A stretch of 64,000 nt of DNA from an uncultured Verrucomicrobiales bacterium (GCA_937928735.1 CALFVF010000007.1:32645-96644); one strand, 5' to 3'; counted from the first letter of the stretch, positions 49,254-59,477 are shown. Notes: a model not told the origin generated them from the letters alone. Translations and numbers: made by a program.

Positions 49254-50088
49254 GGTCATCAAGCCACTGGTGGATACGTTTATAAAAATCGTCGTTCTCT
49301 GCGTCACTAAAGGGCTCGTGGCGAGCTTGCTGGAACTCCGCGTATTCGATATTTGGGTGAGCATCACAGAAGTCACGGGCGAATTGTGGTGGGCAGACAT
49401 TGTCCTCTGCTCCTTGGGTGTAGAGAATGGGTGCGTGTGACTTCGGGAGGCTGCTAGCCACAAGTTGTGCGGCATGGATGAGTTCCTTTGCCCAGCCTAG
49501 TGAGACTCTCTTATGCCCTAGTTGGTACTTGAGGTCTGTCTGTGCGGAGTGATCTAGCGAAGGCTCTGAGCTATGACACATCTCAGGTGTGACCCCGGTT
49601 GCAATTGTGACTTTTGGCAGTAGGCTGGCGAGGAGTAGAACGAGTCTGACGAACCATCTTGGCCTGCTGTAGCTGGGTCTCAGTAGAGGAGAGCTCGCCC
49701 AAGTGAACTGCGGAAGAGGGAATTCACCTCGACTCGCCACAAGATAGTGCCTGAGAGCGAGCAGTCCTCCCATAGAATGACCGATGATTCCGTAGGGGAG
49801 ATTGCCGATTTGGCTGATATTTTCCCGCATCATGGCATCGACAAGTTCAAGATTTCCTGCGTGACCCCGGCGACCAGGGCTACGGCCATGGCCTAATAAG
49901 TCAGTGCCGATGCAGAGAATGCCCCTGTCGGTGAAAGGCTTGAGTATATGGGGGTAGCGCTCGCAGAAATCTCCTTGTCCATGGAAGAAAAAGGCAGCAG
50001 CAGTGATAGAGACTCCTTTGGGAGGTGTGATCGTTGTTCTGTGGAGAGTGTATCCTTCGATTGGAATGGTATCGCTCTGGCTGGGCAT
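49207..50088 (-). CDS. Alpha/beta hydrolase, lysophospholipase-like
   Basis: GIIGHSMGGLLALRHYL nucleophile elbow; ILYTQGAEDNVCPP; 47-nt convergent overlap with rhomboid gene. Confidence 0.85.
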   Translation of the reverse strand: MPSQSDTIPIEGYTLHRTTITPPKGVSITAAAFFFHGQGDFCERYPHILKPFTDRGILCIGTDLLGHGRSPGRRGHAGNLELVDAMMRENISQIGNLPYGIIGHSMGGLLALRHYLVASRGEFPLPQFTWASSPLLRPSYSRPRWFVRLVLLLASLLPKVTIATGVTPEMCHSSEPSLDHSAQTDLKYQLGHKRVSLGWAKELIHAAQLVASSLPKSHAPILYTQGAEDNVCPPQFARDFCDAHPNIEYAEFQQARHEPFSDAENDDFYKRIHQWLDDLSDSSEASAECSQRN

Positions 50089-50172
50089 TGGGCAAAGTGG
50101 CAGCGTGGTGGGCTAGGTAAAGTGGCTATGTAGCGAGTCGAAGTTTACGCTCAGGTTTTGAAGTATTAGGTG

Positions 50173-51003
50173 CTAAGGCATCAAGGCTTTGGCAATAGCT
50201 TGGAAGACCTTGGCGTCTTCTGGGTGGTTTTGCTTGAGAAAGCTGACCTCTAAATTACGAACTATTCGCAACAGGCTGATCCCCAGTGGACAGTCTGTCA
50301 ATACGGCAAATTTAGCCTCGCGTGAGATTTCTTTATTCTCACGCAGGAGCTTATCGATCGGGATAAGGCGCCCAGAGTTAAAGCAATCCACGAGGTTAGG
50401 CTGATTTTCCACAGTGATGCGAGCTAGGAAGTGACCAGGGTAATTCGATGTGGTGACGGAGAGCTCACAGCGCTGTGCGATGAGCTGGAAGAGAGTGGCC
50501 AGACTAATAGGGTTTCCCTTACCTGTTTCGAGGACATGGGCCAAGTCAGAGTTCTTAGGGTGGTAATAGTTCTCGTTGTCACCCTGTAAACGGTCACTTT
50601 CAAAGAGCCAGATGCGTAGTTTATCCGCAGTGGGTGTTTTTTGTTGGGAAAGGAAATCTTGAGCCCAAATATCAAGTAGGTCAGAGAGAGAAGGGCGAAG
50701 AGTCACACCATTATGCAAGAAATCAGCAATGAGACTCAGCAGATGCTCGAATTGTTCCCAGTCTTCCTCTAGAGCGCTCACGCCATGAGAGGGTGTGCTC
50801 CAGGCTTTGATGAGTCTGCTGCGTCTCGCGGGGCGTAAGTAGTTCGTTAGAACAGCTTGATCATCAGGGGAAAGATCAATGCCTAGGGCGGCAATATCAT
50901 CACTCAAATCTCCAGAGGTAGACTCAAAGGCAGCTTGTAGAGCAGATTGAGTACTAGGTTCCTGATCGTCGAGGAGTTTCAGCATATGAGCTAGGCCTTC
51001 CAT
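50173..51003 (-). CDS. Transglutaminase-like SirB1-family protein
   Basis: YHPKNSDLAHVLETGKGNPISLATLFQLIAQRCELSVTTSNYPGHFLARI. Confidence 0.85.
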   Translation of the reverse strand: MEGLAHMLKLLDDQEPSTQSALQAAFESTSGDLSDDIAALGIDLSPDDQAVLTNYLRPARRSRLIKAWSTPSHGVSALEEDWEQFEHLLSLIADFLHNGVTLRPSLSDLLDIWAQDFLSQQKTPTADKLRIWLFESDRLQGDNENYYHPKNSDLAHVLETGKGNPISLATLFQLIAQRCELSVTTSNYPGHFLARITVENQPNLVDCFNSGRLIPIDKLLRENKEISREAKFAVLTDCPLGISLLRIVRNLEVSFLKQNHPEDAKVFQAIAKALMP

Positions 51004-51126
51004 TGGGAAATAGTCTAACTATGATTCAAAAAAGAGGCAAGTGGCAAGAGTTAGCTCTGGATGTTTGCCTCTAAGGGATGAGTGAGCGATAAGTTAGTGA
51101 TAGAATGAAGATAGATTAGCGATGTA

Positions 51127-51900
51127 TTACCGAATGACACCACGCTCGCTGCTTTCGATGAAGCCAATCAGGTGGGAGACGTGTTGGTTTTGGGCAGCTG
51201 GGTGTTCTTTCAGGGAGCTGAGTTGGAGGCTCATGTTGTCTTCTTTTTTTAAGAAGAGTTTTCGATATGCGCTGCGCAGTGCCTTAGCGTCTTCTTTGGT
51301 GAAGCCACGGCGCTCTATGCCGACAAAGTTAATGCCACGGACTTGAGCTGGGTTTCCATCCGTGATGGTATAAGGTGGGACATCTTGGACGATCTTAGCA
51401 CAGCCACCAATAATTGAGTGGGTGCCAATTCGGCAAAATTGATGAACGGCTGAGAGACCAGAGAGAATGGCGTAATCTTCCACGACCACATGGCCGGCAA
51501 TTGTGCCGTTATTAGAAAAGATACAGTGATTTCCCACTTGGCAATCGTGAGCGATGTGGGAGTAGGCCAAGAAGAGATTGTCATTGCCAATGAGCGTTGG
51601 TGTTTCTTGGCTGGTTGAGCGGTGAATTGTGGTGTTCTCGCGGAAGGTGTTATTGTCACCTATTTTTAGAAAAGTGGGTTCTCCTTGGTACTTGAGGTCT
51701 TGAGTGGTCTGACCAATAGCGGCAAAGGGGTAGAAGGTGTTATTTCTGCCGATCTCTGTGTGACCATCAATCACGACATGTGACTTAAGCTCACAGCCAT
51801 CGCCGATGACAGTGTGGTCACCAATGACACAATAGGGGCCGATGGTGACATTGTCATGAATTTGGGCACTAGGGGCAATAATGGCAGATGGATGGATCAT
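51127..51900 (-). CDS. lpxA: Acyl-ACP--UDP-N-acetylglucosamine O-acyltransferase
   Basis: MIHPSAIIAPSAQIHDNVTIGPYCVIG hexapeptide repeats; AYSHIAHDCQVGNHCIFSNN; GINFVGIERRGF. Confidence 0.95.
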   Translation of the reverse strand: MIHPSAIIAPSAQIHDNVTIGPYCVIGDHTVIGDGCELKSHVVIDGHTEIGRNNTFYPFAAIGQTTQDLKYQGEPTFLKIGDNNTFRENTTIHRSTSQETPTLIGNDNLFLAYSHIAHDCQVGNHCIFSNNGTIAGHVVVEDYAILSGLSAVHQFCRIGTHSIIGGCAKIVQDVPPYTITDGNPAQVRGINFVGIERRGFTKEDAKALRSAYRKLFLKKEDNMSLQLSSLKEHPAAQNQHVSHLIGFIESSERGVIR

Positions 51901-51995
51901 CAGCGAAGGAAGTTCTGGTATGAGTTCGTGTTTGGCAAGACGTTTGTGTCTAGTGTGACTTGTCGAGAGGGTTGAGTTAATCAGATGAATCCATG

Positions 51996-52027
51996 AAAAA
52001 ACCGCACCCCTTTGGAGTGCGGTTTTG
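51996..52027 (-). terminator. Hairpin terminator downstream of rpsI
   Basis: AAAACCGCAC...GTGCGGTTTT inverted repeat. Confidence 0.8.
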
Positions 52028-52101
52028 TAAAATCAGGAAATCTAAATCTAGGAAATCTAAGAACCGAAACGTGTCGTCGTCGCAGTTCTTGATGTGTCCA
52101 A

Positions 52102-52497
52102 TTATCGTTTTGAGAACTGGAAACGCTTACGAGCACCTGGCTGGCCGTACTTCTTGCGCTCCTTCATGCGTGGGTCACGACGAAGGAAAAGAGCCGCTTT
52201 GAGAGTAGGACGGAGCTCAGCATCATGAATGATGAGTGCGCGTGAGATAGCGAGACGAATGGCGCCGACTTGACCGTTGATGCCACCACCTTTTGCAGTC
52301 ACCTTGACATCAAATTTATTGAGTAAATTGGTGATCTGGAATGGTGCCAAGACAGCATTCTGGTGATTAAGAGTAGGCAGATAGTCTTCAAACGGGCGAC
52401 CGTTGATGACGATTTGACCAGTGCCTTCTGAGATCCAGGCATGGGCGATCGCATTCTTGCGGCGGCCTGTGGCGCTATATTCTGTAGCTGTGCTCAT
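52102..52497 (-). CDS. rpsI: 30S ribosomal protein S9
   Basis: ATGRRKNAIAHAWI...KAALFLRRDPRMKERKKYGQPGARKRFQFSKR. Confidence 0.97.
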   Translation of the reverse strand: MSTATEYSATGRRKNAIAHAWISEGTGQIVINGRPFEDYLPTLNHQNAVLAPFQITNLLNKFDVKVTAKGGGINGQVGAIRLAISRALIIHDAELRPTLKAALFLRRDPRMKERKKYGQPGARKRFQFSKR

Positions 52498-52542
52498 ATT
52501 GAATTGTAGTTAAAATGAAGTGAACGTATGGTTCAAGCAGGA

Positions 52543-52974
52543 TTAGGCGATTTCGTAAACCTCTGGGTTCTGTGCCTCGTGCTTGTGCTCGGTGCCTGCG
52601 TAAACGTGAAGTTTCTTGGCAATTGCGTTACCGAGCTTGTTGTGAGGAATCATGCCTCGTACTGCGCGCTCAACAAGAAGCTCAGGGCGGCGTGCTCTGA
52701 CTTTCTTAGGAGTCTCTACTTTCTGGTTGCCCACATAACCTGTGTAGCGAGTGTAGATTTTCGCGTTTTCTTTATTGCCTGTAAGACGTACTTTATCTGC
52801 ATTGATGACAACGACGTTGTCACCTGTGTCGACGTGAGGCGTAAAAATAGGCTTATTCTTACCTCTAAGTAGGTTTGCAGCCTCTACAGCTACCTGTCCG
52901 AGAACCTTGTTTTCGGCGTCGATGATGTACCATTTGCGCTCAACGTCCTGAGCTTTTGCGGAGAATGTTTTCAT
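52543..52974 (-). CDS. rplM: 50S ribosomal protein L13
   Basis: [52 protein letters not shown]. Confidence 0.97.
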   Translation of the reverse strand: MKTFSAKAQDVERKWYIIDAENKVLGQVAVEAANLLRGKNKPIFTPHVDTGDNVVVINADKVRLTGNKENAKIYTRYTGYVGNQKVETPKKVRARRPELLVERAVRGMIPHNKLGNAIAKKLHVYAGTEHKHEAQNPEVYEIA

Positions 52975-53051
52975 TGAATCTTCCCTGATTGATATTCCTA
53001 GAATGTGTGACCTCGACAAGTAGACAGAGTAGTGTCTCTCAGAGCGAGGAA

Positions 53052-53088
53052 GGGCGGGCAAACTAGGAGTGAGACCATGGAGTGTCAA
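53052..53088 (-). promoter_or_regulatory. Putative sigma70 promoter of rplM-rpsI with GC-rich discriminator
   Basis: Minus strand TTGACA-N17-TAGTTT followed by GCCCGCCC. Confidence 0.6.
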
Positions 53089-53240
53089 TCAGAATCTCCG
53101 TGGTTTTTGTTTTTTCTCTGCCACCCCTGAGACTTTGATGTGGATTTCTCTCCGTGTCATCTCTTTCTCAATGGAAGGTAGTTAGGACTTCCTTCTTAGT
53201 AAGAGAACGAATCGCTTCCAAAAGCAATGTAAATCAACCC

Positions 53241-53268
53241 TTGCACATTTAGGCAAGCTGCCGATAAT
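53241..53268 (+). promoter_or_regulatory. Putative sigma70 promoter of fabF
   Basis: TTGCAC-N16-GATAAT, 36 bp upstream of the fabF ATG. Confidence 0.5.
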
Positions 53269-53304
53269 TCGCCCACAAGTTTCAGGCAACTGTATCACCT
53301 TATC

Positions 53305-54555
53305 ATGAATGATCGTAGAGTAGTTATTACCGGTATCGGCACAGTGAGTCCACTGGGTCATGATTTAGCAACCACGTGGGAGAATCTCAAAGCTGGTAAA
53401 AGTGGCATTAGCCAAATTACCCAGATGGATACAGAAGGGTATAGTGTGAAGATCGCCGGTGAGGTGAAAGACTTCGATGCGTCACCGTATTTCAATGATC
53501 CTAAGGACTTACGCCGAGTGGATCGGTACGGGCATTTTGCCTTCGCAGCCTCCAAGATGGCTGTGGAAGATTCTGGTCTCGATCCGGATGCTGTCGATAA
53601 AGATAGAATCGGTGTGATGGTGGGTTCTGGTATCGGAGGTCTTGGTACTATTGAGCAGCAGCACACGAAGCTCATTGGTAAAGGGCCCAAGAGAGTATCT
53701 CCCTTTGTGATTCCCATGATGATTTCCAATATCGCCTCTGGCCTAATCTCTATGGAGTACGGTTTTGGTGGGCCAAATATGGTGATCGTGACAGCCTGTG
53801 CGACAGCGAATCATAATATTGGTGAGGCCTGGAGAATGATTAAATTTGGAGATGCAGATGCCTTTATCGCAGGAGGCGCTGAGGCGTCTATCCTGCCTAT
53901 GGGGCTCTCAGGCTTTGGTAATATGAAGGCACTGAGTTCTTCTCGCAATGATGACCCTGAGGCTGCGTCTCGCCCATTTGACACAGGTCGAGATGGTTTT
54001 GTGATGGGTGAGGGCGCTGGTGTTCTTGTCGTGGAAGAATACGAACACGCGAAGAAGCGTGGAGCAGAAATTTACGCAGAGCTCGTGGGTTATGGTATCA
54101 GTGGTGATGCGTATCATATGACATCTCCTCACCCCGAGGGTGTGGGGGCGGCGCGCTGTATGGATATGGCACTGCGCCACGCGCAGATGAATCCTGATGA
54201 AGTCACTTATGTGAATGCTCATGGTACCTCGACACCTCTTGGCGATATTTGTGAAACAAAGGGTATTAAGCGCAGTTTTGGCCAACACGCGACAGACGGG
54301 CTACTGGTGAGTTCTACCAAGTCGATGACCGGGCACCTCCTCGGAGCCGCAGGTGGAGTCGAAATTGCCGCATGCTTGATGGCGATGCGGGATAGCATAG
54401 TTCCACCGACCATTAACTTGGAAGATCAAGATCCAGAATGTGATCTCGACTACGTGGCGAATGTGGCGCGTGAAGTGGAGGTGAAGGCCGCGCTGAGTAA
54501 CTCCTTCGGCTTTGGCGGGCACAATGCCAGCTTACTTGTGCGTAATATGTCCTAG
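53305..54555 (+). CDS. fabF: 3-oxoacyl-[acyl-carrier-protein] synthase II
   Basis: RRVVITGIGTVSPLG, ACATANHNIGEAWRMI, NAHGTSTPLGD, SFGFGGHNASLL. Confidence 0.96.
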   Translation: MNDRRVVITGIGTVSPLGHDLATTWENLKAGKSGISQITQMDTEGYSVKIAGEVKDFDASPYFNDPKDLRRVDRYGHFAFAASKMAVEDSGLDPDAVDKDRIGVMVGSGIGGLGTIEQQHTKLIGKGPKRVSPFVIPMMISNIASGLISMEYGFGGPNMVIVTACATANHNIGEAWRMIKFGDADAFIAGGAEASILPMGLSGFGNMKALSSSRNDDPEAASRPFDTGRDGFVMGEGAGVLVVEEYEHAKKRGAEIYAELVGYGISGDAYHMTSPHPEGVGAARCMDMALRHAQMNPDEVTYVNAHGTSTPLGDICETKGIKRSFGQHATDGLLVSSTKSMTGHLLGAAGGVEIAACLMAMRDSIVPPTINLEDQDPECDLDYVANVAREVEVKAALSNSFGFGGHNASLLVRNMS

Positions 54556-54596
54556 TTGGAGTGACTCTTCGCAACGACTCTACACAAAGAATCTCT

Positions 54597-55001
54597 ATGG
54601 CTACTTATAGCTACACTCGCTCCATCGCCTTTCATGAGACTGATGCGGCGGGTGTGGTGCATTTTAGTCGATTACTCTGCTTGGTAGAGGAGGCGGAGCA
54701 TGCTGCTCTAGCATCACTGGGTATTCCTCTTTTCACTGAGGAAATAGCCTGGCCACGAGTGCAGCTCAGTGTGAGTTATCCAGCCCCTATTCAGACTGGT
54801 GAGCAGGCAGAGGTGAGTCTCGCCATTGAGCGTTTAGGAAAAAGTTCAGTACGCTGGAAGTTTTCGATCCGTTCTGTGGAAAAAGATCGTATTGTTGCAG
54901 AAGGTACAATGACGACGGTCTGTTCTCACCCTGCGGGATACTCACGGGAACTCGGAGAGTGGAGGGAGTCTCTTGAGAGTCTACTAGTGAGCGATCTCTA
55001 G
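54597..55001 (+). CDS. 4HBT-type acyl-CoA thioesterase
   Basis: FHETDAAGVVHFSRLLCLVEEAEHAAL hotdog active-site motif. Confidence 0.85.
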   Translation: MATYSYTRSIAFHETDAAGVVHFSRLLCLVEEAEHAALASLGIPLFTEEIAWPRVQLSVSYPAPIQTGEQAEVSLAIERLGKSSVRWKFSIRSVEKDRIVAEGTMTTVCSHPAGYSRELGEWRESLESLLVSDL

Positions 55002-55619
55002 AAGTGCATCCAGTGAGTAGATATAAGAGTCAGCACCTGCTTTGACCTTAGCTCGCTCTGTGTAGCGGCCATAGCCGACAAAGAGATCGACGTCTCCCTT
55101 CGTCTCTAAATCAGAGGCACCATCCCCCACCATGATGACTTGAGAGGGAGAGAATTCGGCCTTTAGCTGGCGAATGATTTCAGGTTTGCCACCATTGTAG
55201 GTCGTCGGGTAGGTGTCATCAAAGCTGAGGTAGTTGCCCTCATCATCAAGAGAGAGAGGTACTGCCTCGATACGCTCGATCTTGAGCAATTCCGCTAGTG
55301 GTTCGATGAGTCGCTTAAAACCACCAGAGAGAATGACAACGCTCCAGCCACGTGCTCTGAGTTCAGCGAGAGTCTGCTCCGCTGTGGGCTCGATGGTGTC
55401 GATGTAGAGTTGGGCGACTTCTTTGCAAGTACTCACATTGGGTTGGATGATAGCCAGTCGGCGTGCAAAGACCTCATCGAGAGGAATGTCGCCATTCATC
55501 GCACCATTGGTGAGGGCCTCGACTTCTTGAAAGGTTTCTTCTCCTTTTGCACGGGCGAGTTCATCAATACCTTCGATAGAAGAAAGAGTGGAGTCGCAGT
55601 CAAAGACGATGAGTTTCAT
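54984..55619 (-). CDS. HAD-IB phosphoserine phosphatase-like
   Basis: MKLIVFDCDSTLSSIEGIDELARAKGEE, VVILSGGFKRLIEPLAELL, VIMVGDGASDLETK. Confidence 0.85.
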   Translation of the reverse strand: MKLIVFDCDSTLSSIEGIDELARAKGEETFQEVEALTNGAMNGDIPLDEVFARRLAIIQPNVSTCKEVAQLYIDTIEPTAEQTLAELRARGWSVVILSGGFKRLIEPLAELLKIERIEAVPLSLDDEGNYLSFDDTYPTTYNGGKPEIIRQLKAEFSPSQVIMVGDGASDLETKGDVDLFVGYGRYTERAKVKAGADSYIYSLDALLEIAH

Positions 55620-56092
55620 GAGATAATGGAGTGTGGTGATTCTTGGATGATGAGTGTCGTGCCTTCCTGGACGAGATCGTAGAGCTCGATGACGTCTTGA
55701 TTTTTCATTCTTAGACAACCAGCAGAACAGGCAGTCCCGATTGAGTCTTCATGGTTGGTGCCATGAATGTAAATGTATCTTTCCTTGGTGTTCGCATTGT
55801 GTGGCTCTAGGCCTTGAAGCCAGAGGATTCTTGTGAGAACGAGATCTTCGTTGGCTGGTGGCTCCTCAAGTGACCAGAGGCCGGCTGGTTTTCTGGAGCG
55901 AAAAATCGTACCAACTGGTGATCCGTCACCGTGTTTTTCAGAAATCTCAAAGCGGCCTATGGGTGTGCAGTAGCTGCCTTCTTCTGACCCTGTACCTGCT
56001 AAAGCTGTGGAGATAGGGTAGCATTTTACCACTCTATTCGCGTCATCCAGGACAGAGAGAGTCTGATCTTGAATCGAGGCAATGAGCTGCAT
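55616..56092 (-). CDS. L,D-transpeptidase (YkuD)
   Basis: YIYIHGTNHEDSIGTACSAGCLRMKNQDVIELYDLV. Confidence 0.92.
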   Translation of the reverse strand: MQLIASIQDQTLSVLDDANRVVKCYPISTALAGTGSEEGSYCTPIGRFEISEKHGDGSPVGTIFRSRKPAGLWSLEEPPANEDLVLTRILWLQGLEPHNANTKERYIYIHGTNHEDSIGTACSAGCLRMKNQDVIELYDLVQEGTTLIIQESPHSIIS

Positions 56093-56114
56093 GGTTGTGT
56101 TGGCAGTGAAATCC

Positions 56115-57428
56115 TTAAATATTCTCTATGCGGAAGACTGTCGGGCGCTCTGTGACGCACTCGAGAGCTTCGATCTTCGCAAGAGTCTCGCGGAGTTGGC
56201 CAAATGGGCAGGTGTGAAGAAGGAAGACGAGCTGGACAAACTCTGCATCGGGATTATTCGGGTCAATCGGGGAATTTGTCCCTGAGATGCCAATGCCCGC
56301 GTCTGCGAGAATTTGTGCGATTTCTGCAATCACGCCTGGGCGGTCTGTCACCTGGAAGCGCACATAATAAGGGGTCTCAGTCTCATTGATATCGACTACT
56401 TCTCCCGAGTCCTTGTAGGGGAGGAAGCCACGGTTGCCAGCAGACTCCTGTGTGGCGTAGCAAGTCTCAATAATATCAGCGACCACAGCACTCGCCGTAG
56501 GGCCTTGACCCGCACCACGACCGTAGAAGAGCGCATCACCTGCGGCATCGGCATGCAGTGCTACAGCATTAAAGACGCCGTTCACATTGGAGAGAATATG
56601 CTGCTTGGGTATAAAGGAAGGCTGGGTGCGAAGCTCGATACTGCCATCGGCATTCGAGCGAACAATACAGAGAAGCTTCATGATGTAACCCAGTTTTGTG
56701 GCAAAGTCGATGTCTGTACGGCGCACACGCTCGATACCACGAACATAGACTTTCTTTGGATCAATCGTGAAGCCATAGGCTAGAGTGGCCAGCAATATCG
56801 CCTTGTGCGCGGCATCCCAGCCGTTGACATCGAGTGTCGGGTCAGCCTCGGCGTAGCCGAGATCTTTGGCTTCTTGGAGAGCCTCATCGTAGCCGAGACC
56901 TGCATCAAACATACGCTCGAGAATGTAGTTGGAAGTCCCGTTGATGATACCCACCATGCTGTTGATCTCATTCCCCACATAACTATCCTGAATGGCTTTT
57001 ACAATTGGGATAGCGCCAGCAATAGAGGCCTCGAAGTGAATCGGTGTGTCCATTTCTTTAGAGAGGGCAAAAAGGCTCTCACCGCGCTCAGCAAGAAGTG
57101 CCTTGTTACCAGTGACGACAGGTTTCTTCGCTTTGAGAGCAGCTGCGACGATATCGTAAGCCGTTGTCGTACCGCCAATGAGTTCGACGACAATGTCTAC
57201 GCTAGGGTCGCTGACGACTGCCTGCCAATCTGTAGTGAAGAGCTCAGCAGGTGCCTTTGTGTCGCGCTGTTTCTTAAGATCTCTGACAGCGATTTTTTTC
57301 ACTTCTGGCTGAATCGTTCCTTTGGCGCGATTTGAGATCAGAGCTCCATTGCGCTGCAGTGTCTCCCAGACACCAGAGCCCACAGTCCCAAACCCAACGA
57401 GTCCTAATCCAATAGTATTACAAGACAT
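56115..57428 (-). CDS. hom: Homoserine dehydrogenase
   Basis: LGLVGFGTVGSGVWETL, GIINGTSNYILERM, DVNGWDAAHKAILLATLAYG, C-terminal ACT domain. Confidence 0.95.
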   Translation of the reverse strand: MSCNTIGLGLVGFGTVGSGVWETLQRNGALISNRAKGTIQPEVKKIAVRDLKKQRDTKAPAELFTTDWQAVVSDPSVDIVVELIGGTTTAYDIVAAALKAKKPVVTGNKALLAERGESLFALSKEMDTPIHFEASIAGAIPIVKAIQDSYVGNEINSMVGIINGTSNYILERMFDAGLGYDEALQEAKDLGYAEADPTLDVNGWDAAHKAILLATLAYGFTIDPKKVYVRGIERVRRTDIDFATKLGYIMKLLCIVRSNADGSIELRTQPSFIPKQHILSNVNGVFNAVALHADAAGDALFYGRGAGQGPTASAVVADIIETCYATQESAGNRGFLPYKDSGEVVDINETETPYYVRFQVTDRPGVIAEIAQILADAGIGISGTNSPIDPNNPDAEFVQLVFLLHTCPFGQLRETLAKIEALECVTERPTVFRIENI

Positions 57429-57586
57429 GATATATTAGCGTAAAAATTCTGCGACTTATTGAAGTCGGAGCAGAGACTGACTGGGGAAGTGGGGGAACAA
57501 AAGCAAGAAAACGACGATTTACACGAAAGTCTCTCTTTTGTGGATATTGGTTTGTTCTTTTGCACTCTGAGAACTAGCCTATCGCT

Positions 57587-58438
57587 ATGAATTCTCATGT
57601 AGAACAACTCATTGAGATGGCTCTGAGCGAGGACATCGGTGCGGGAGATGTCACCTCACAGTACTTCGTGCCTGAGGAGAAAATGGTTCGCGCCTGCATG
57701 CTGGTGAAGGCAGAAGGTGTCGTGGCTGGGTTAGAAATCGCGCGGTACGTCTTTGAGAAACTCGATAGTGCAGTGGAGACGGAGTTGCTTGTCGAATCAG
57801 GGACGAAAGTACCTGCCATGACTCGTGTGATGGAGATTCGAGGTTCTGCGAGATCTGTTCTCACAGCAGAGCGGGTGGCGCTGAATTTTGCACAGAGACT
57901 CTCTGGAGTGGCAAGTCTCACAGCAGAGTTCGTGGGCCTTGCAGATAATAATTCAGTGGGTGTGTTAGACACGCGAAAGACCACACCAGGGTGGAGACAT
58001 CTTGAGAAAGCGGCAGTTGTCGCAGGAGGAGGAGTGAATCACCGGATGGGCTTGTATGATCGAGTGATGGTGAAGGATAATCACTTGGTGGCTGAGAATC
58101 GCCTTGAAGCTCTACAGAATGGTATTTTAGAATTTAAAAACGACCACCCGAAGTTAGAAGTGGAACTAGAAGCTGACACACTCGGTCAAGTTCGTGAGTT
58201 TCTTGAGCTAGAGGGAGTCGATTATATTTTACTCGATAACATGAGTCTTCAGCAACTCCGCGAGGCTGTGGCGCTCAGAAATGAGAGAGGAGATGGGAAG
58301 CTGCCGAAGTTAGAAGCCAGTGGTGGTGTATCTAAAGAGACAATTGCCGAGATCGCCCGGACTGGTGTCGACTTTATCTCAGTAGGGGCACTCACGCATT
58401 CTGCTGTGGCTCTGGATATTTCCTTAGAATTTGTCTAA
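57587..58438 (+). CDS. nadC: Nicotinate-nucleotide pyrophosphorylase (carboxylating)
   Basis: LSEDIGAGDVTSQYF, LDTRKTTPGWRHLEKAAVVAGGGVNHRMGLYDRVMVKDNH, EASGGVSKETI. Confidence 0.95.
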   Translation: MNSHVEQLIEMALSEDIGAGDVTSQYFVPEEKMVRACMLVKAEGVVAGLEIARYVFEKLDSAVETELLVESGTKVPAMTRVMEIRGSARSVLTAERVALNFAQRLSGVASLTAEFVGLADNNSVGVLDTRKTTPGWRHLEKAAVVAGGGVNHRMGLYDRVMVKDNHLVAENRLEALQNGILEFKNDHPKLEVELEADTLGQVREFLELEGVDYILLDNMSLQQLREAVALRNERGDGKLPKLEASGGVSKETIAEIARTGVDFISVGALTHSAVALDISLEFV

Positions 58439-58475
58439 GTGAGCCATAATGTGGATTAAAGATATTTGTTAGATT

Positions 58476-59063
58476 ATGGAGAAGAAGAGAAAAATCGGAG
58501 TGCTGGGCTCAGGCTCAGGCTCGAATATGCAAGCACTACTCGATGCTATTGAGGTAGGAGAATTAGCCGCTGAGATCGTGCTGGTTATGTCTGATAATCC
58601 AGATGGCTATATCTTGGAGCGTGCTCGTCAGGCAGGCATTCCCGCTGAGGTGATAGACTGTGCAGGATATCAGAGTAAGTTTCCAGATCACTGCCAAGAG
58701 AGAGTGGGCAAGCGACTTCAGGAAGCTGGGGCTGAGTTTGTCTGTCTTGCAGGATTTATGCGCTTAGTGAAGCAGCCTCTACTAGATGTTTATGGCGGAA
58801 AGATACTCAATATTCATCCTTCTCTATTGCCTCATTTTCCAGGACTAGAAGCTTGGCGACAAGCGATTGATGCAGGGGTGGCGGAAAGTGGGTGTACTGT
58901 GCACTATGTCGATGCAGGTATGGATACAGGGCCTGTTATTGTGCAGCGTCAAGTTCCCGTGCTTCAAGGTGATACAGCAGAGACTCTGCATGAGAGAATC
59001 CAGGAGCAAGAGCACATAGCCTATCCAGAGGCGCTTAAGCTAGTTTTTGCACAGTCTCCCTAA
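58476..59063 (+). CDS. purN: Phosphoribosylglycinamide formyltransferase
   Basis: GVLGSGSGSNMQALLDA, LAGFMRLVKQPLLDVYGGKILNIHPSLLPHFPG. Confidence 0.95.
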   Translation: MEKKRKIGVLGSGSGSNMQALLDAIEVGELAAEIVLVMSDNPDGYILERARQAGIPAEVIDCAGYQSKFPDHCQERVGKRLQEAGAEFVCLAGFMRLVKQPLLDVYGGKILNIHPSLLPHFPGLEAWRQAIDAGVAESGCTVHYVDAGMDTGPVIVQRQVPVLQGDTAETLHERIQEQEHIAYPEALKLVFAQSP

Positions 59064-59066
59064 ACG

Positions 59067-59417
59067 ATGGCGATTATTGCCACGATATGTCTCCTTGCTG
59101 CTGGGGTGATACTCTGTATGGCAGTGGCAAAGCATGAGTACAGCCGTCAGTTCCTGATCGATAAACAAACGAGCAAGAGCGAGACTCGCTATCGCCAGAA
59201 AGGAGGTAAGGGGTTATTGCCTGAGGTCGTCTTTTCTCTTCTAAGCGCTATCGTGATGGCGGTCTGCGCTGTGTTCTGGGTGGCGTGGGAGTTCTTTTCT
59301 GAGACTACCTTAAAAGGGTCTATGCATGCTGTGTTCTGCCTTATCTGGGTGGTGTCGAGTTATTGGACAGGAGCAAAGACAGGGAAGCTCATAGCTCGAC
59401 TGCATCAGAAGACATAG
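59067..59417 (+). CDS. Hypothetical membrane protein
   Basis: 116 aa, three hydrophobic segments, 3 nt downstream of purN. Confidence 0.55.
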   Translation: MAIIATICLLAAGVILCMAVAKHEYSRQFLIDKQTSKSETRYRQKGGKGLLPEVVFSLLSAIVMAVCAVFWVAWEFFSETTLKGSMHAVFCLIWVVSSYWTGAKTGKLIARLHQKT

Positions 59418-59477
59418 TGCCTTTGTTTCGTAGAGAGAGCTGAGAGAGTTGGGTGTGTCTGGGCAGAGTTGGCAAAG

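Noticed and set aside
56805-57335. 176-aa plus-strand ORF opposite hom
   Set aside because: Antisense shadow of homoserine dehydrogenase.
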